NCBI GenBank assembly: GCA_028278225.1
Contig: JANQEU010000030.1
Location: 62,001 to 126,000, forward strand
Length of the DNA stretch: 64,000 nt
Origin: Cyclobacteriaceae bacterium
GTDB lineage: Bacteria > Bacteroidota > Bacteroidia > Cytophagales > Cyclobacteriaceae
Reading direction: 5' to 3'
Each line of letters begins with the position of its first letter. Positions within the stretch are counted from its first letter, which is position 1. The translations under genes were made by a program, and so were the position numbers. The notes below the pieces were generated by a model. It saw nothing but the letters and a program-made list of their open reading frames with translations. It searched no databases and was not told the DNA's origin. Of this stretch, positions 54,254 to 62,863 are shown one piece after another.

Positions 54254-55450
54254 TTAATTGTTCTTAGCAGCTTTGATTTCATCGATCCTGGCTCTGGCAT
54301 ACGGATTTTGTGGTTGGACTTTGAGGAATTTTTCATAGTAGTGCACAGCGGTATCATATTTATTTTCCTTTATAGCAACTGTCCCGAGCCGGTCAAACGC
54401 CATAAGACTTTGTGGATACAGTTCTTCCATTTTCAGAAAGATCTCTTTTGCCTGCTCCAATTTATCCTGTCGCATGAATTTGTCTCCCTCCTTAACCAAT
54501 CCGTGCTCAGGAATTTTAATGGCAAAACCCAGGGATAAAGACAGTTCTTCATAGTATCGCTCAATAAACTCCAAATTTTTCGGATCTTCAGTTCCCGGAA
54601 ATTCATAATCACGAAACAACGTTTTCATTCCCTTTTTAAAATCAAGCGGAGCAACAAAGTCGGTGTAAGGTTCAATGGGATTCAAAACATACTCAAATAA
54701 TGGGTTGCCGCCCAACAGCATTGATAAACTATCAAGGTATTTCATTTCATCCTCACCCAAATAATCCTGGTAGGAGATCATGACAAATTTGTTACGGTAT
54801 TGATTTGTCTCCAGTCCCTGCCTGATACTGCTGAGTAGCGTTTCTCTTGCTTTCTTTATCCAGAATGGACTGGTCAAAATAAAGGCATTGAACAGGTCCG
54901 GCCGCCGGGCCAGGCAATGGATACCAAAAGCGGCTCCGGCCTGTGGCCCGGATAAAATCGTATAGCCATTGGTCCTATAGTTATCATCGATGAATGGAAT
55001 CAGTTCCGACTCAAAAAACTCCAGAAAATTGTCGGTTTCACTTTTAGCACTGTGATGATCCACCGGCAACAGGTCGCGATAACGAAACTCCTGATTCTTT
55101 ATCCCGACTACAATAATACCGGGAGCCTGTCCCAACTGCTGCATCAGGGAGGTAGTCCGAATAGCCGGCAGGTAGTAATTCTCCTTGAAATGGGAATATA
55201 ATTGATAGACAACAGGATACACCTCAGTTGATTTATCATAATCCCGCGGCAGATGTACATATAATAGTCTTTCCTGATCGAGTATTTCACTGTCAACAAT
55301 TCTGTGTTTTCCAAACACAATATCTTCCATGTCTTCCTGGGCATTGGCCCTGATCAGAACAAGACACAGACATTGTACAAAAAGATATGATCGCAAATTC
55401 CACGGGAAAGTGATCATCATTATATAAGTATTTGTTAATCTTTTATCCAT
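54254..55450 (-). CDS. Esterase-D-like alpha/beta-hydrolase lacking its nucleophile, with C-terminal TPR
   Basis: A 398-residue exported protein; the signal (ending RANAQE) could start at Met1, Met11 or Met12. The middle resembles Fes/esterase D proteins (LYVHLPRDYDKSTEVYPVVY, IIVVGIKNQEFRYRDLLP). The nucleophile elbow that should read GxSxG is GPQAG (168-172), so Ser is Gln170. The region where the catalytic His is expected (EPYTDFVAPLDFKKGMKTLF) has no His. The last about 75 residues are TPR repeats (AMFDRLG-like and YDTAVHYYEKFLKVQPQNPY). It is probably a non-catalytic binding protein. A perfect -7 box lies at 55500-55507. Confidence 0.75.
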   Translation of the reverse strand: MDKRLTNTYIMMITFPWNLRSYLFVQCLCLVLIRANAQEDMEDIVFGKHRIVDSEILDQERLLYVHLPRDYDKSTEVYPVVYQLYSHFKENYYLPAIRTTSLMQQLGQAPGIIVVGIKNQEFRYRDLLPVDHHSAKSETDNFLEFFESELIPFIDDNYRTNGYTILSGPQAGAAFGIHCLARRPDLFNAFILTSPFWIKKARETLLSSIRQGLETNQYRNKFVMISYQDYLGEDEMKYLDSLSMLLGGNPLFEYVLNPIEPYTDFVAPLDFKKGMKTLFRDYEFPGTEDPKNLEFIERYYEELSLSLGFAIKIPEHGLVKEGDKFMRQDKLEQAKEIFLKMEELYPQSLMAFDRLGTVAIKENKYDTAVHYYEKFLKVQPQNPYARARIDEIKAAKNN

Positions 55451-55878
55451 ATGTAAAAATAATCTGAATTTAAGCCAGTTAAACTGCGCTCCTACTCCTC
55501 AAATATAACCGTTGAAATAATATTATATCATTATGTAGATTTAAGTGATAAATTTAAGTATTGAATTAGGTCAATGTTTGCCGAATTGAATGATCCCACT
55601 TAATGAAGACTGTTAGGTGAGATTGTGCTTCAAAGTAGACAATAGCCGGAAGCTTGATTAAGCATTTGGCTATTTGATTAAGTGTCGTGACCATTTTTTG
55701 TTAAGAAAATGCAATTTCATGATGGTACTTATCTTAGAAAAGATGGGAGCGGCACTTGCATCAATTCTTGTCATAAATCGGTGTTTCCGACGGGCTCCGG
55801 TTATGAAAAGTTGATGTATATTAGGTGAGCATATCAGTAATTGAAGGTCTGCGATCAGGTATTGAAAAAAGGTCAAAA
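55451..55878. other. Intergenic region with one promoter box
   Basis: It holds a minus-strand TATATTTG box (55507-55500) for the esterase-like gene and an inverted repeat AATAGCC (55641-55647) / GGCTATT (55668-55674) around a 20-base loop. A GTG at 55825 in frame with the next gene is rejected as a start. I see no RNA gene, remnant gene or repeat family here. Confidence 0.5.
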
Positions 55879-56844
55879 ATGAAAACAGTCCCTCGAAATT
55901 CTATTATCATATCATGTCTGATAGTAATTGCTTCGAGCCTGTGTGTCGATTCCACAGCGCAGGTCGATCGGCATAACGATAATTATCCGAAAATCGTGCG
56001 GCTACACGCAGGACAAAATGTGCCGGGTATGAAGCCGGAGGTCTTTTCTCCCGGATTTATCTCCACCCCTGACAGATATGAATTGAATTCCATCTTTTCC
56101 AATGACGGTAAGGAATTTTATTTTGTGATCTCAGCCAGCACTCCTGAGGAAAAAGAAGAGGGCATCTACTTCTATATCCCGATGGTCACCAGATGGACTG
56201 AGGGAACCTGGACGATCCCGGAGAAAGCAACGTTCCCGAACAATGATTTAGCTGTTGACATTGCATTTTCCCCGGATGGCACCAGGCTCTACTATTGCTC
56301 GGATAAGTCTATATTTCCAAATGCCGAAGGACTGGACATATGGTATGTGGAAAGAAAAGATAAAACATGGTCACAACCCGTGAACATGGGCAGCCCTATA
56401 AATTCACCAAAAGGTGAAACCCAGCCATCATTCACAAATGAAGGTAAAATCTATTTTCCTTCGGCGAGACCCGGCTCCGAAGGAGTGGACATCTATACAT
56501 CACAATTGGTCAACGGAGCTTACACACCGCCTGAAAAGCTAGGCTCTGCCATCAACACCGCCTACAATGAAGGGAATTCTTTTGTAGCCCCGGATGAATC
56601 CTACATTTTGTTTGCACGGTGGGGAATGCCGGAATCCACTCACGGTGGTAAAGGTTTATATATCAGTTTCCGGGATGAACGGGGTGTTTGGTCCCAGGCT
56701 AAATATGTAGAGCGCTCAACAGGCATGTGCGGTAGTTTGGCGGCACTTTCTCCGGACGGCAAATATTTGTTTTATTCCTGCGGGGGAGACATTTATTGGG
56801 TTGATTCCGGGATAATAGAAAAACTAAAAACCGATTTAAGGTGA
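55879..56844 (+). CDS. Secreted PD40 (WD40-like) beta-propeller protein
   Basis: The ATG at 55879 opens a signal peptide (MKTVPRNSIIISCLIVIASS, ending at STAQ); an in-frame GTG at 55825 would precede it with 18 polar residues. The 321-residue product is a TolB-type propeller with repeated SxDGxxxYF units: SIFSNDGKEFYFV, AFSPDGTRLYYCS, SFTNEGKIYFPSA, VAPDESYILFARW and ALSPDGKYLFYS. No enzymatic motif is present. The start PEVFSPGFIST closely matches the PD40 part of the ankyrin protein at the right edge, so the two are paralogues. Role: probably ligand binding in the periplasm, otherwise unknown. Confidence 0.8.
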   Translation: MKTVPRNSIIISCLIVIASSLCVDSTAQVDRHNDNYPKIVRLHAGQNVPGMKPEVFSPGFISTPDRYELNSIFSNDGKEFYFVISASTPEEKEEGIYFYIPMVTRWTEGTWTIPEKATFPNNDLAVDIAFSPDGTRLYYCSDKSIFPNAEGLDIWYVERKDKTWSQPVNMGSPINSPKGETQPSFTNEGKIYFPSARPGSEGVDIYTSQLVNGAYTPPEKLGSAINTAYNEGNSFVAPDESYILFARWGMPESTHGGKGLYISFRDERGVWSQAKYVERSTGMCGSLAALSPDGKYLFYSCGGDIYWVDSGIIEKLKTDLR

Positions 56845-57002
56845 ACCTGTTTATTTATCGGGAAGTCCGGCCCCACCGGTGTTTGCACTGTAATTTGGAT
56901 TAATTTTTAAAGTGTATCGGTATAGGACGGGAGCGGAATTGTAAAAAAGCAGATTACAATAACATTATTCATGAGTTAAATTGAAATCAATTTTCCAGGA
57001 GT

Positions 57003-57521
57003 ATGTCTTTTTTAATTATTTACATAATAATATTTATTGCACTCACCATTCTTCTGTTTCCCCGGATCAGAAATGTCCGGTCAATCCCGATATTAAACGG
57101 CTTGAGGAAGCTCCGAAACAGAAAAACAGGGTTGACCCCTCTCAATGGCAAAAAGAAGGACAATAAAAAACAGGAATCAGCCGAGTTGTTTGCAGTCATC
57201 GAAAAGAAGATAATTGATGAAAAAATATACCTGGATCCTTCTGTAAAACTTGGAAGAATAGCCCGGTCACTACATGTTCCGGAAAAGAAGGTTTCCAAAG
57301 CAATAAATGAAATCGGCGGAGACAATTTCAATTCATTTATAAACAGGTTCAGAGTAGAAGAAGCCAAACAGCTTATGCTTGATCCACGAAACCGCAATTA
57401 TACCATAGATGCCATGGCTGAACTTGCAGGGTTTTCAAACAAAGTCTCTTTCTACAAGTCCTTTAGAAAAATTACCAAAAAGTCTCCACGCGAATTCAGG
57501 AAAGAAAGTATATCCGGATAA
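57003..57521 (+). CDS. Membrane-anchored AraC-family regulator, short form
   Basis: A 172-residue protein with one N-terminal TM helix (MSFLIIYIIIFIALTILLFP), a basic linker, and a C-terminal AraC-type double HTH (KIYLDPSVKLGRIARSLHVP, FNSFINRFRVEEAKQLML, AMAELAGFSNKVSFYKSFRK, KSPREFRKE). Bacteroidota commonly have AraC proteins with a six- or seven-helix sensor; here only one helix remains, so it may be a reduced form. It lies 119 bp upstream of the next permease in the same direction, and a promoter separates them. Its target is unknown. Confidence 0.85.
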   Translation: MSFLIIYIIIFIALTILLFPRIRNVRSIPILNGLRKLRNRKTGLTPLNGKKKDNKKQESAELFAVIEKKIIDEKIYLDPSVKLGRIARSLHVPEKKVSKAINEIGGDNFNSFINRFRVEEAKQLMLDPRNRNYTIDAMAELAGFSNKVSFYKSFRKITKKSPREFRKESISG

Positions 57522-57616
57522 TGAATTTCGGGAAGCACGTTTTCCGGACTGTTTATCTGGTTGAGAATGCAATTCGAGTGGACATAAACCGATCTTATCT
57601 TTTTTATTTAACATTC

Positions 57617-57624
57617 TACTTTTG
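57617..57624 (+). promoter_or_regulatory. -7 box before the 57641 permease
   Basis: TACTTTTG matches TAnnTTTG exactly and leaves a leader of about 12 nt to the ATG at 57641. No -33 element was identified. Confidence 0.45.
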
Positions 57625-57640
57625 TAAAAAATACTGCTGA

Positions 57641-60244
57641 ATGGCCAGGAAACCGCCATCTGTTTTCGAAAAACTTGCCGACTGGTTATGCGGCGAAGGA
57701 ATGTTTTGTGACATTCCGGGAGACATGAGAGAAGAGTTCGATAAAAACTCCGGACTCAGCGGTTGGTTTATAGCCTCGGTGAAATATGCTTATACAGCGC
57801 TCACATTGATCAGGCCTTTTATTCTCAGGGACAAGTTTAGCCGTCTCCACCTATCTGTGTGGACCACGCTATATATCGAAAATATAAGGGTCTACTACAG
57901 AAGCCTTAGAAAATCGCCTCTGATTTCAATCCTGAATGTGGGTGGAATTACACTTGGCTATGCGGTTTGCTGGATGGTTTTCTGTTATGTGCATCATGAG
58001 TTGACCTTTGAATCACATTTAGAGGATAGGTCCAGACTTTTCAGGGTTGAACTGACCGCGAATATGCCCAAAAGGTTCTTCGAATCAGTGAAGACCTCCG
58101 AACCACTGATTGATATCCTCCGGACAAAATACCCGGAAATTGAAACGGCCGGAAGATTAAGAGAACCGGTTGATGTTACTTTTGAATATCAAGGTATTTA
58201 CCGGAAAGTTTCAAAGTGTTATTTCGTAGAGCCTGAAATTCTTGACATTTTCTCTGTCCAAATGGTTGAAGGGAACATTGATTCCTTTGGAAATCCTGAT
58301 CACGTATTTATTACCCGGGATTTTTCAAATGATTATTTTGATGGTGATAGAGCGCTGGACCGGGAAATTATGATCAATGGCTCAAACCTTAAAGTGGCGG
58401 GGATAGTGGAAACTCCTCCCTCCAATACCCATTTCAAATACAATATTCTCCGCCCAATCCCCAACACATTTAGAGAAAGGGTCCGGAAAGATCCCACTGA
58501 AAATTGGCTCACTAACAACACCCTCGGATATATAAAACTCAAACAGGGTATCGATCCGGGATCATTTGAATCAAAAATCGAAAAGATCGCGGATCAATAT
58601 TACAGGGAAGAACTCGAGTCCCTGGACTACACATTAACCCACTTCCTCAGACCAGTCCGGGATATACATTTGAAAGCGCACAACATTCATGAGCTGGAGC
58701 TACCGGGAAATGTAACCACCATCTACATCGCGGCATTCACCGGCTTTATAATTCTGTGCATTGTTATCATGAACTTTATCAATCATCTTTCGGTAATCTA
58801 TCTTAGAAGGTCGAATGAGTTTGCGATCCGCAGCATTTTAGGCGGAGGAAGTTTTCATCAACTTAAACAGTCGTTTGCAGAATCAATATTGGCATTGTCT
58901 GTTATCCTGATACTGTCTTACGGTATTGCATTCATTGGACTTATATATGTCAATCAACTCCTGGATCTGCAGTTGCGTTTACCGTCCCTGCTCACATGGA
59001 ATTTGATTGTAATCATTCTGGTGATTGTTATCGTGACCGGCATTGTTACTTCCATTCTCTCCTCACGACATATCATATCGAACCGGATTCCAGGTAACAG
59101 GTCCTGTAAGGCAATCACCCCGCTTTACAAGGGCCTTTCCATTTTCATGCCCTTTGCCATATCACTCGTGTTGATCATTATTTCTATCACGGTATTTCTG
59201 CAGGTGAACTTTATGATGATCAAAGACATGGGATTCAACAAAAGCAACAAAATTGTAGTGGACGCACAACTCGGGTCAACGAATGAAAAAGAACATTACA
59301 AGCGGGTTAAGGATGCTTTTGACCACCCTTATGTCATTGATGTAACGGCAAGCTGGAGCACCCCTGGAGACCGGTACACCGCTTTCTTTACAAGTTCGGA
59401 AAATGTTACCGATCGGCTCTTGAACTACCTGTTCGTTGATGAAGACTTTATTGACACTTACAAAATATCTGTTATTCACGGCGAAGGAATTTCTGACAAA
59501 GACTCACTCAATAACCTGGTCCTGAGTGGCAGTTCACTTTCGAAATTCGGGTGGGGAAGTCCGGCTGAAGCCGTGGGGAAAATCGTAGAGGTAGGTACTT
59601 CAGTCGGCATCATTCAGGCTCGTGTCACCGGGATCATGAAAGAAATCAATTATCGGGGGCTCCAACATGAACTGGAACCCATCGGGCTTTTATACATGCC
59701 GGAATACTTTAAGAAATTGACCTTCACAGTTGATGAAAATCATTTTACAGAGGCAGTTGCTGCAATTGAGAAAAGCTGGAAAGCATTGGAATTGGGTGAA
59801 TACTTTGACTACCGTTTACTATCGAGACAGATCCATGCCCATTACCGGACGGAAGCAAACCTTAACGTATTAACGCTTCTCCTTTCCATAATATCCCTTA
59901 TTTTATCGTGTATCGGCCTGATCAATTTCATATCCCTTAACAATTCTGAAAAGCTCAAAGAAATTGGGATCAGAAAGGTCTTCGGCGCTTCGAAAAAGGA
60001 CATTTACGGGCTTATCTCCAGGGACTACCTGTTAAACACTCTCCTGGCCATTACGCTGGCATGTCCGCTGGCCTATATTCTGATGGAAATATGGCTTGAC
60101 AGTTTTGCTTTCCGGATCAACCTGTCCTTGACACCATTTGCCGTTGCCATAGCCCTTGTGATCTTTATCCTTATAGCCACCTCATCCTACCAAACAATAA
60201 AAATAATCCACTCAAGTCCGGTTGATGCCATTAAAAATGAATAG
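57641..60244 (+). CDS. MacB/FtsX-type ABC permease with prefix domain, no PadR partner
   Basis: An 867-residue inner-membrane protein. Residues 1-70 form a permease-prefix domain (LADWLCGEGMFCDIPGDMRE), then TM1 near 103-125, periplasmic MacB-core domains and two FtsX blocks. The first block is degenerate (NEFAIRSILGGGSFHQLKQS), the second canonical (KEIGIRKVFGASKKDIYGLI). Prefix-bearing permeases normally follow a padR gene; here the upstream gene is the AraC-type regulator, and a solitary padR lies 2 kb downstream on the other strand. No ATPase is nearby. Confidence 0.86.
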   Translation: MARKPPSVFEKLADWLCGEGMFCDIPGDMREEFDKNSGLSGWFIASVKYAYTALTLIRPFILRDKFSRLHLSVWTTLYIENIRVYYRSLRKSPLISILNVGGITLGYAVCWMVFCYVHHELTFESHLEDRSRLFRVELTANMPKRFFESVKTSEPLIDILRTKYPEIETAGRLREPVDVTFEYQGIYRKVSKCYFVEPEILDIFSVQMVEGNIDSFGNPDHVFITRDFSNDYFDGDRALDREIMINGSNLKVAGIVETPPSNTHFKYNILRPIPNTFRERVRKDPTENWLTNNTLGYIKLKQGIDPGSFESKIEKIADQYYREELESLDYTLTHFLRPVRDIHLKAHNIHELELPGNVTTIYIAAFTGFIILCIVIMNFINHLSVIYLRRSNEFAIRSILGGGSFHQLKQSFAESILALSVILILSYGIAFIGLIYVNQLLDLQLRLPSLLTWNLIVIILVIVIVTGIVTSILSSRHIISNRIPGNRSCKAITPLYKGLSIFMPFAISLVLIIISITVFLQVNFMMIKDMGFNKSNKIVVDAQLGSTNEKEHYKRVKDAFDHPYVIDVTASWSTPGDRYTAFFTSSENVTDRLLNYLFVDEDFIDTYKISVIHGEGISDKDSLNNLVLSGSSLSKFGWGSPAEAVGKIVEVGTSVGIIQARVTGIMKEINYRGLQHELEPIGLLYMPEYFKKLTFTVDENHFTEAVAAIEKSWKALELGEYFDYRLLSRQIHAHYRTEANLNVLTLLLSIISLILSCIGLINFISLNNSEKLKEIGIRKVFGASKKDIYGLISRDYLLNTLLAITLACPLAYILMEIWLDSFAFRINLSLTPFAVAIALVIFILIATSSYQTIKIIHSSPVDAIKNE

Positions 60245-60329
60245 GAATTGATCCGTTAATTTGATAAGTGGTCATACAAATCTCTATTATTATTTATTAT
60301 TTTGTAAATATAAATATCCGGATTAAGAG

Positions 60330-62255
60330 ATGATAAAATATTTGGCATCCGCACTTTTTGTCTTTTCCATATTTTCCGTATCAGGACAACCGGTCAATGT
60401 GGTTTTTGATACACTTAAGTGGGAGATTATTTCAGGGGAGTTTGTCGAATTTGAAGGTAGATCCGCTTTCAGGGGCATCGCTGAAGTAAAGGACGTTACT
60501 TTATTAAATGGCAGTATCATGTTTGATATGTATGTGGATGGTCAACGGTCGTATCCCGGCATTTTTTTCCGAAATCAGGGGGATGGTAACTACGAGCGGA
60601 TCTATTTCAGGCCGCACCGGGCAGGATTGTATCCTGATGCGTTGCAGTACACACCGGCATTCAATTCTGTCGCGGGTTGGCAACTCTACAGCGGACCCGG
60701 TTTTACCAATCACATACAGCTACCGGACAACACCTGGTTGCCGGTTAAGATAGACATTCAGGGCCAAACAGCTAAAGTATTTGTCAACAACAACCAGGAG
60801 CCTTCCCTTGAGGTGAATGATTTGAAACATCCCCGGATCCCGGGTGGTTTTGGGCTATTCGGTCCGGCCAATGGCACGGCATATTTTTCAAACTTCCGGT
60901 ATGAGACTTCCGAGCACGTTGCAAATCAACCATCCGTGACGAAAGACTCAGTCCGTGAAGGGGTCATTACCAGTTGGGAACTATCAAAGGCGTTGGACAA
61001 GGATATATTCCTGACGCCGGGTTACAGGAATTACCCAAGGTTTTACGGCATTTATTTCGCCGGTTGGGAAAAGATAACTGCAGACAGTGACGGTCTGCTC
61101 GATATTTCGAAGTACCGCAAGCGTAATGCGGCGAAACCTCAATTCGTAATGGCCCGGACCTTTGTCCATTCCAAAGTTAAGAAGACGGTCAAGCTCTCTT
61201 TCGGTTATTCGGATGAAATATCTCTTTTTTTGAACGGCAAGCCGCTCTTCCATGGCAACAGTGCTTACCGGTCCCGTGATCCATCATTCGTGGGAGTAGT
61301 AGGTTACCATGATGCTGTTTTTTTGGAATTACAGCCCGGGATCAACGAAATATTTTTAATGATCAAGGAAACATTCGGAGGATGGGGGCTAATGGCCAGG
61401 CTTGATCAGGCGGTTGTGGAACCAGTGAAAGATCACGGATTGCTAAGCAGGATCTGGGAGTCCGATACGTTGTTACTGACCCCTGAATCCGCACTCTATG
61501 ATAAGGAACGGGATATCATATTTGTTTCAAATTTTGACTTGAGATATGATCCCGGGGCACATGAGAAGGATTACACCGGATTCATCTCAAAGATGGACAC
61601 TGATGGTAAAATTATTCATCATAAGTGGATAGAGGGTCTCCATGCTCCAACGGGTATGGCCCTATGGAAAAAGAGGCTATATACCCTGGAAAGAGGACGG
61701 CTTGTGGAAATTGACATTAGCAAGGGAGAGATACTGGAAAGGTACGATGTTCCGGGCTCGGACTTCCTGAATGATCTTGTTATTAGCCCGCGAGGAGAAC
61801 TCTTCATGACGGATACTTCACCTTCGGATCATGCCAAAAGCCGGATCTATCGTTTTTTCAAGGGCCAGGTGGAATTGTGGCTGGAAAGTGAAGAGATCAA
61901 TCGTGCCAATGGATTGCTTTTCGACAATAACAGATTGCTTGTTGGAAATTCCGGTGACGGCTCGGTGAAAATTGTAGATATTGAAACTAAAAATATTTCC
62001 AGGCTATGCACATTAGGGGCAGGTGTGATTGATGGAATTAAACCTGATGGAAGTGGTAATTACCTTATTTCACACTGGTCCGGGAGGATTTTCAGGGTTT
62101 CGCCCGACGGAGATGTGATGGAGATATCTGACAAAGTCGGTAGCGAGAACAGTGCAGATTTTGAGTTCATCACTGACAAGGGCTTGCTGATAGTACCGAC
62201 GTTTATGGGGAATACCGTGTCTGCCTATAAATATACAAGTCAGAGCCGGGACTGA
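60330..62255 (+). CDS. Secreted LamG/SMP-30-type beta-propeller protein
   Basis: A 641-residue secreted protein (signal MIKYLASALFVFSIFSVSGQ). Residues about 25-190 form a LamG/DUF1080-like jelly roll (GGFGLFGPANGTAYFSNFRY). Residues about 215-365 form a second beta-sandwich (SFGYSDEISLFLNGKPLFHG). Residues about 375-640 form a six-bladed SMP-30/gluconolactonase-like propeller (GLHAPTGMALWKKRLYTLER, FLNDLVISPRGELFMTD, NRANGLLFDNNRLLVGN, GVIDGIKPDGSGNYLISHW). Asn and Asp residues at the propeller centre are compatible with a lactonase-type metal site, but activity is unproven. It stops exactly where the convergent padR stops, with no gap. A TTATTTTG box (60297-60304) precedes it. Confidence 0.8.
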   Translation: MIKYLASALFVFSIFSVSGQPVNVVFDTLKWEIISGEFVEFEGRSAFRGIAEVKDVTLLNGSIMFDMYVDGQRSYPGIFFRNQGDGNYERIYFRPHRAGLYPDALQYTPAFNSVAGWQLYSGPGFTNHIQLPDNTWLPVKIDIQGQTAKVFVNNNQEPSLEVNDLKHPRIPGGFGLFGPANGTAYFSNFRYETSEHVANQPSVTKDSVREGVITSWELSKALDKDIFLTPGYRNYPRFYGIYFAGWEKITADSDGLLDISKYRKRNAAKPQFVMARTFVHSKVKKTVKLSFGYSDEISLFLNGKPLFHGNSAYRSRDPSFVGVVGYHDAVFLELQPGINEIFLMIKETFGGWGLMARLDQAVVEPVKDHGLLSRIWESDTLLLTPESALYDKERDIIFVSNFDLRYDPGAHEKDYTGFISKMDTDGKIIHHKWIEGLHAPTGMALWKKRLYTLERGRLVEIDISKGEILERYDVPGSDFLNDLVISPRGELFMTDTSPSDHAKSRIYRFFKGQVELWLESEEINRANGLLFDNNRLLVGNSGDGSVKIVDIETKNISRLCTLGAGVIDGIKPDGSGNYLISHWSGRIFRVSPDGDVMEISDKVGSENSADFEFITDKGLLIVPTFMGNTVSAYKYTSQSRD

Positions 62256-62588
62256 TTATGAAGATTTTATTGCAGAAAGAGAAATTTCATCCCACAAACT
62301 GTTCCGTACCCGTTTGGCCTCCACTATTGCAGCCATACCTTCCGCCGTGAGTTCAAAATACTTTTTCCGCTTCCCCCCTCTTCTTTTGGTAGCCTCTCCA
62401 AACCTGCTTTTCAGGTAACCTTTCCTCTCAAGCCTGTACAGGCATGAATGAATAGCGCTTAGATTGGCATACCTGCCAACTCTTTTCTCCACATCTTCTT
62501 TCACCGAAAAACCATAAGCTTCAGGGGATAACGCAGCTACCGTGAGCAATAGGATCTCCTCGAATTCACCAATATTGGTACCCTTCAT
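62256..62588 (-). CDS. Solitary PadR-family transcriptional regulator
   Basis: A 110-residue PadR protein. The start MKGTNIGEFEEILLLTVAAL, then EAYGFSVKEDVEKRVGR, LSAIHSCLYRLERKGYLKSR and a basic wing (RRGGKRKKYFELTAEG), show close kinship to the PadR at 44000-44326. No permease follows it; its stop codon touches that of the convergent propeller gene. The closest prefix-type permease without its own PadR is at 57641-60244, so it may control that gene at a distance, which is inference. Confidence 0.88.
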   Translation of the reverse strand: MKGTNIGEFEEILLLTVAALSPEAYGFSVKEDVEKRVGRYANLSAIHSCLYRLERKGYLKSRFGEATKRRGGKRKKYFELTAEGMAAIVEAKRVRNSLWDEISLSAIKSS

Positions 62589-62604
62589 CGTTGCATATTT
62601 TATT

Positions 62605-62612
62605 CAAATGTA
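62605..62612 (-). promoter_or_regulatory. -7 box of the solitary padR gene
   Basis: On the minus strand TACATTTG matches TAnnTTTG exactly, about 12 nt leader to the ATG at 62588. A CATTTAGG at 62636-62643 also occurs at 43979-43986 before the other padR gene; this may be a shared site or chance. Confidence 0.5.
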
Positions 62613-62863
62613 AAGAAAAGAAGATATTTCCGCTTCATTTAGGTTTCAATACAGATTCATAAGTAACAAAAAGTTGGGAATCAGACAATTCCGTTTGATT
62701 CACGATGACGGGGGAGATCCAAAATGTGGTATCCCAATCCCGCAGGATGTGATCGGAATATAAGCTGCAAGCAATTTTGATAGCGCCTGATCTTACCATT
62801 CGCAGAAATGTTAAGGATAAATAAGATATTATTTTTTATTTTGTAGAATATATATAATTCCAG

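Noticed and set aside
55670-55876. 68-codon minus-strand frame in the 55451-55878 gap
   Set aside because: No motif, no promoter box and overlap with the start of the PD40 gene.
55825-55878. GTG start of the PD40 protein
   Set aside because: It places 18 polar residues before a clear signal peptide that starts with ATG at 55879.
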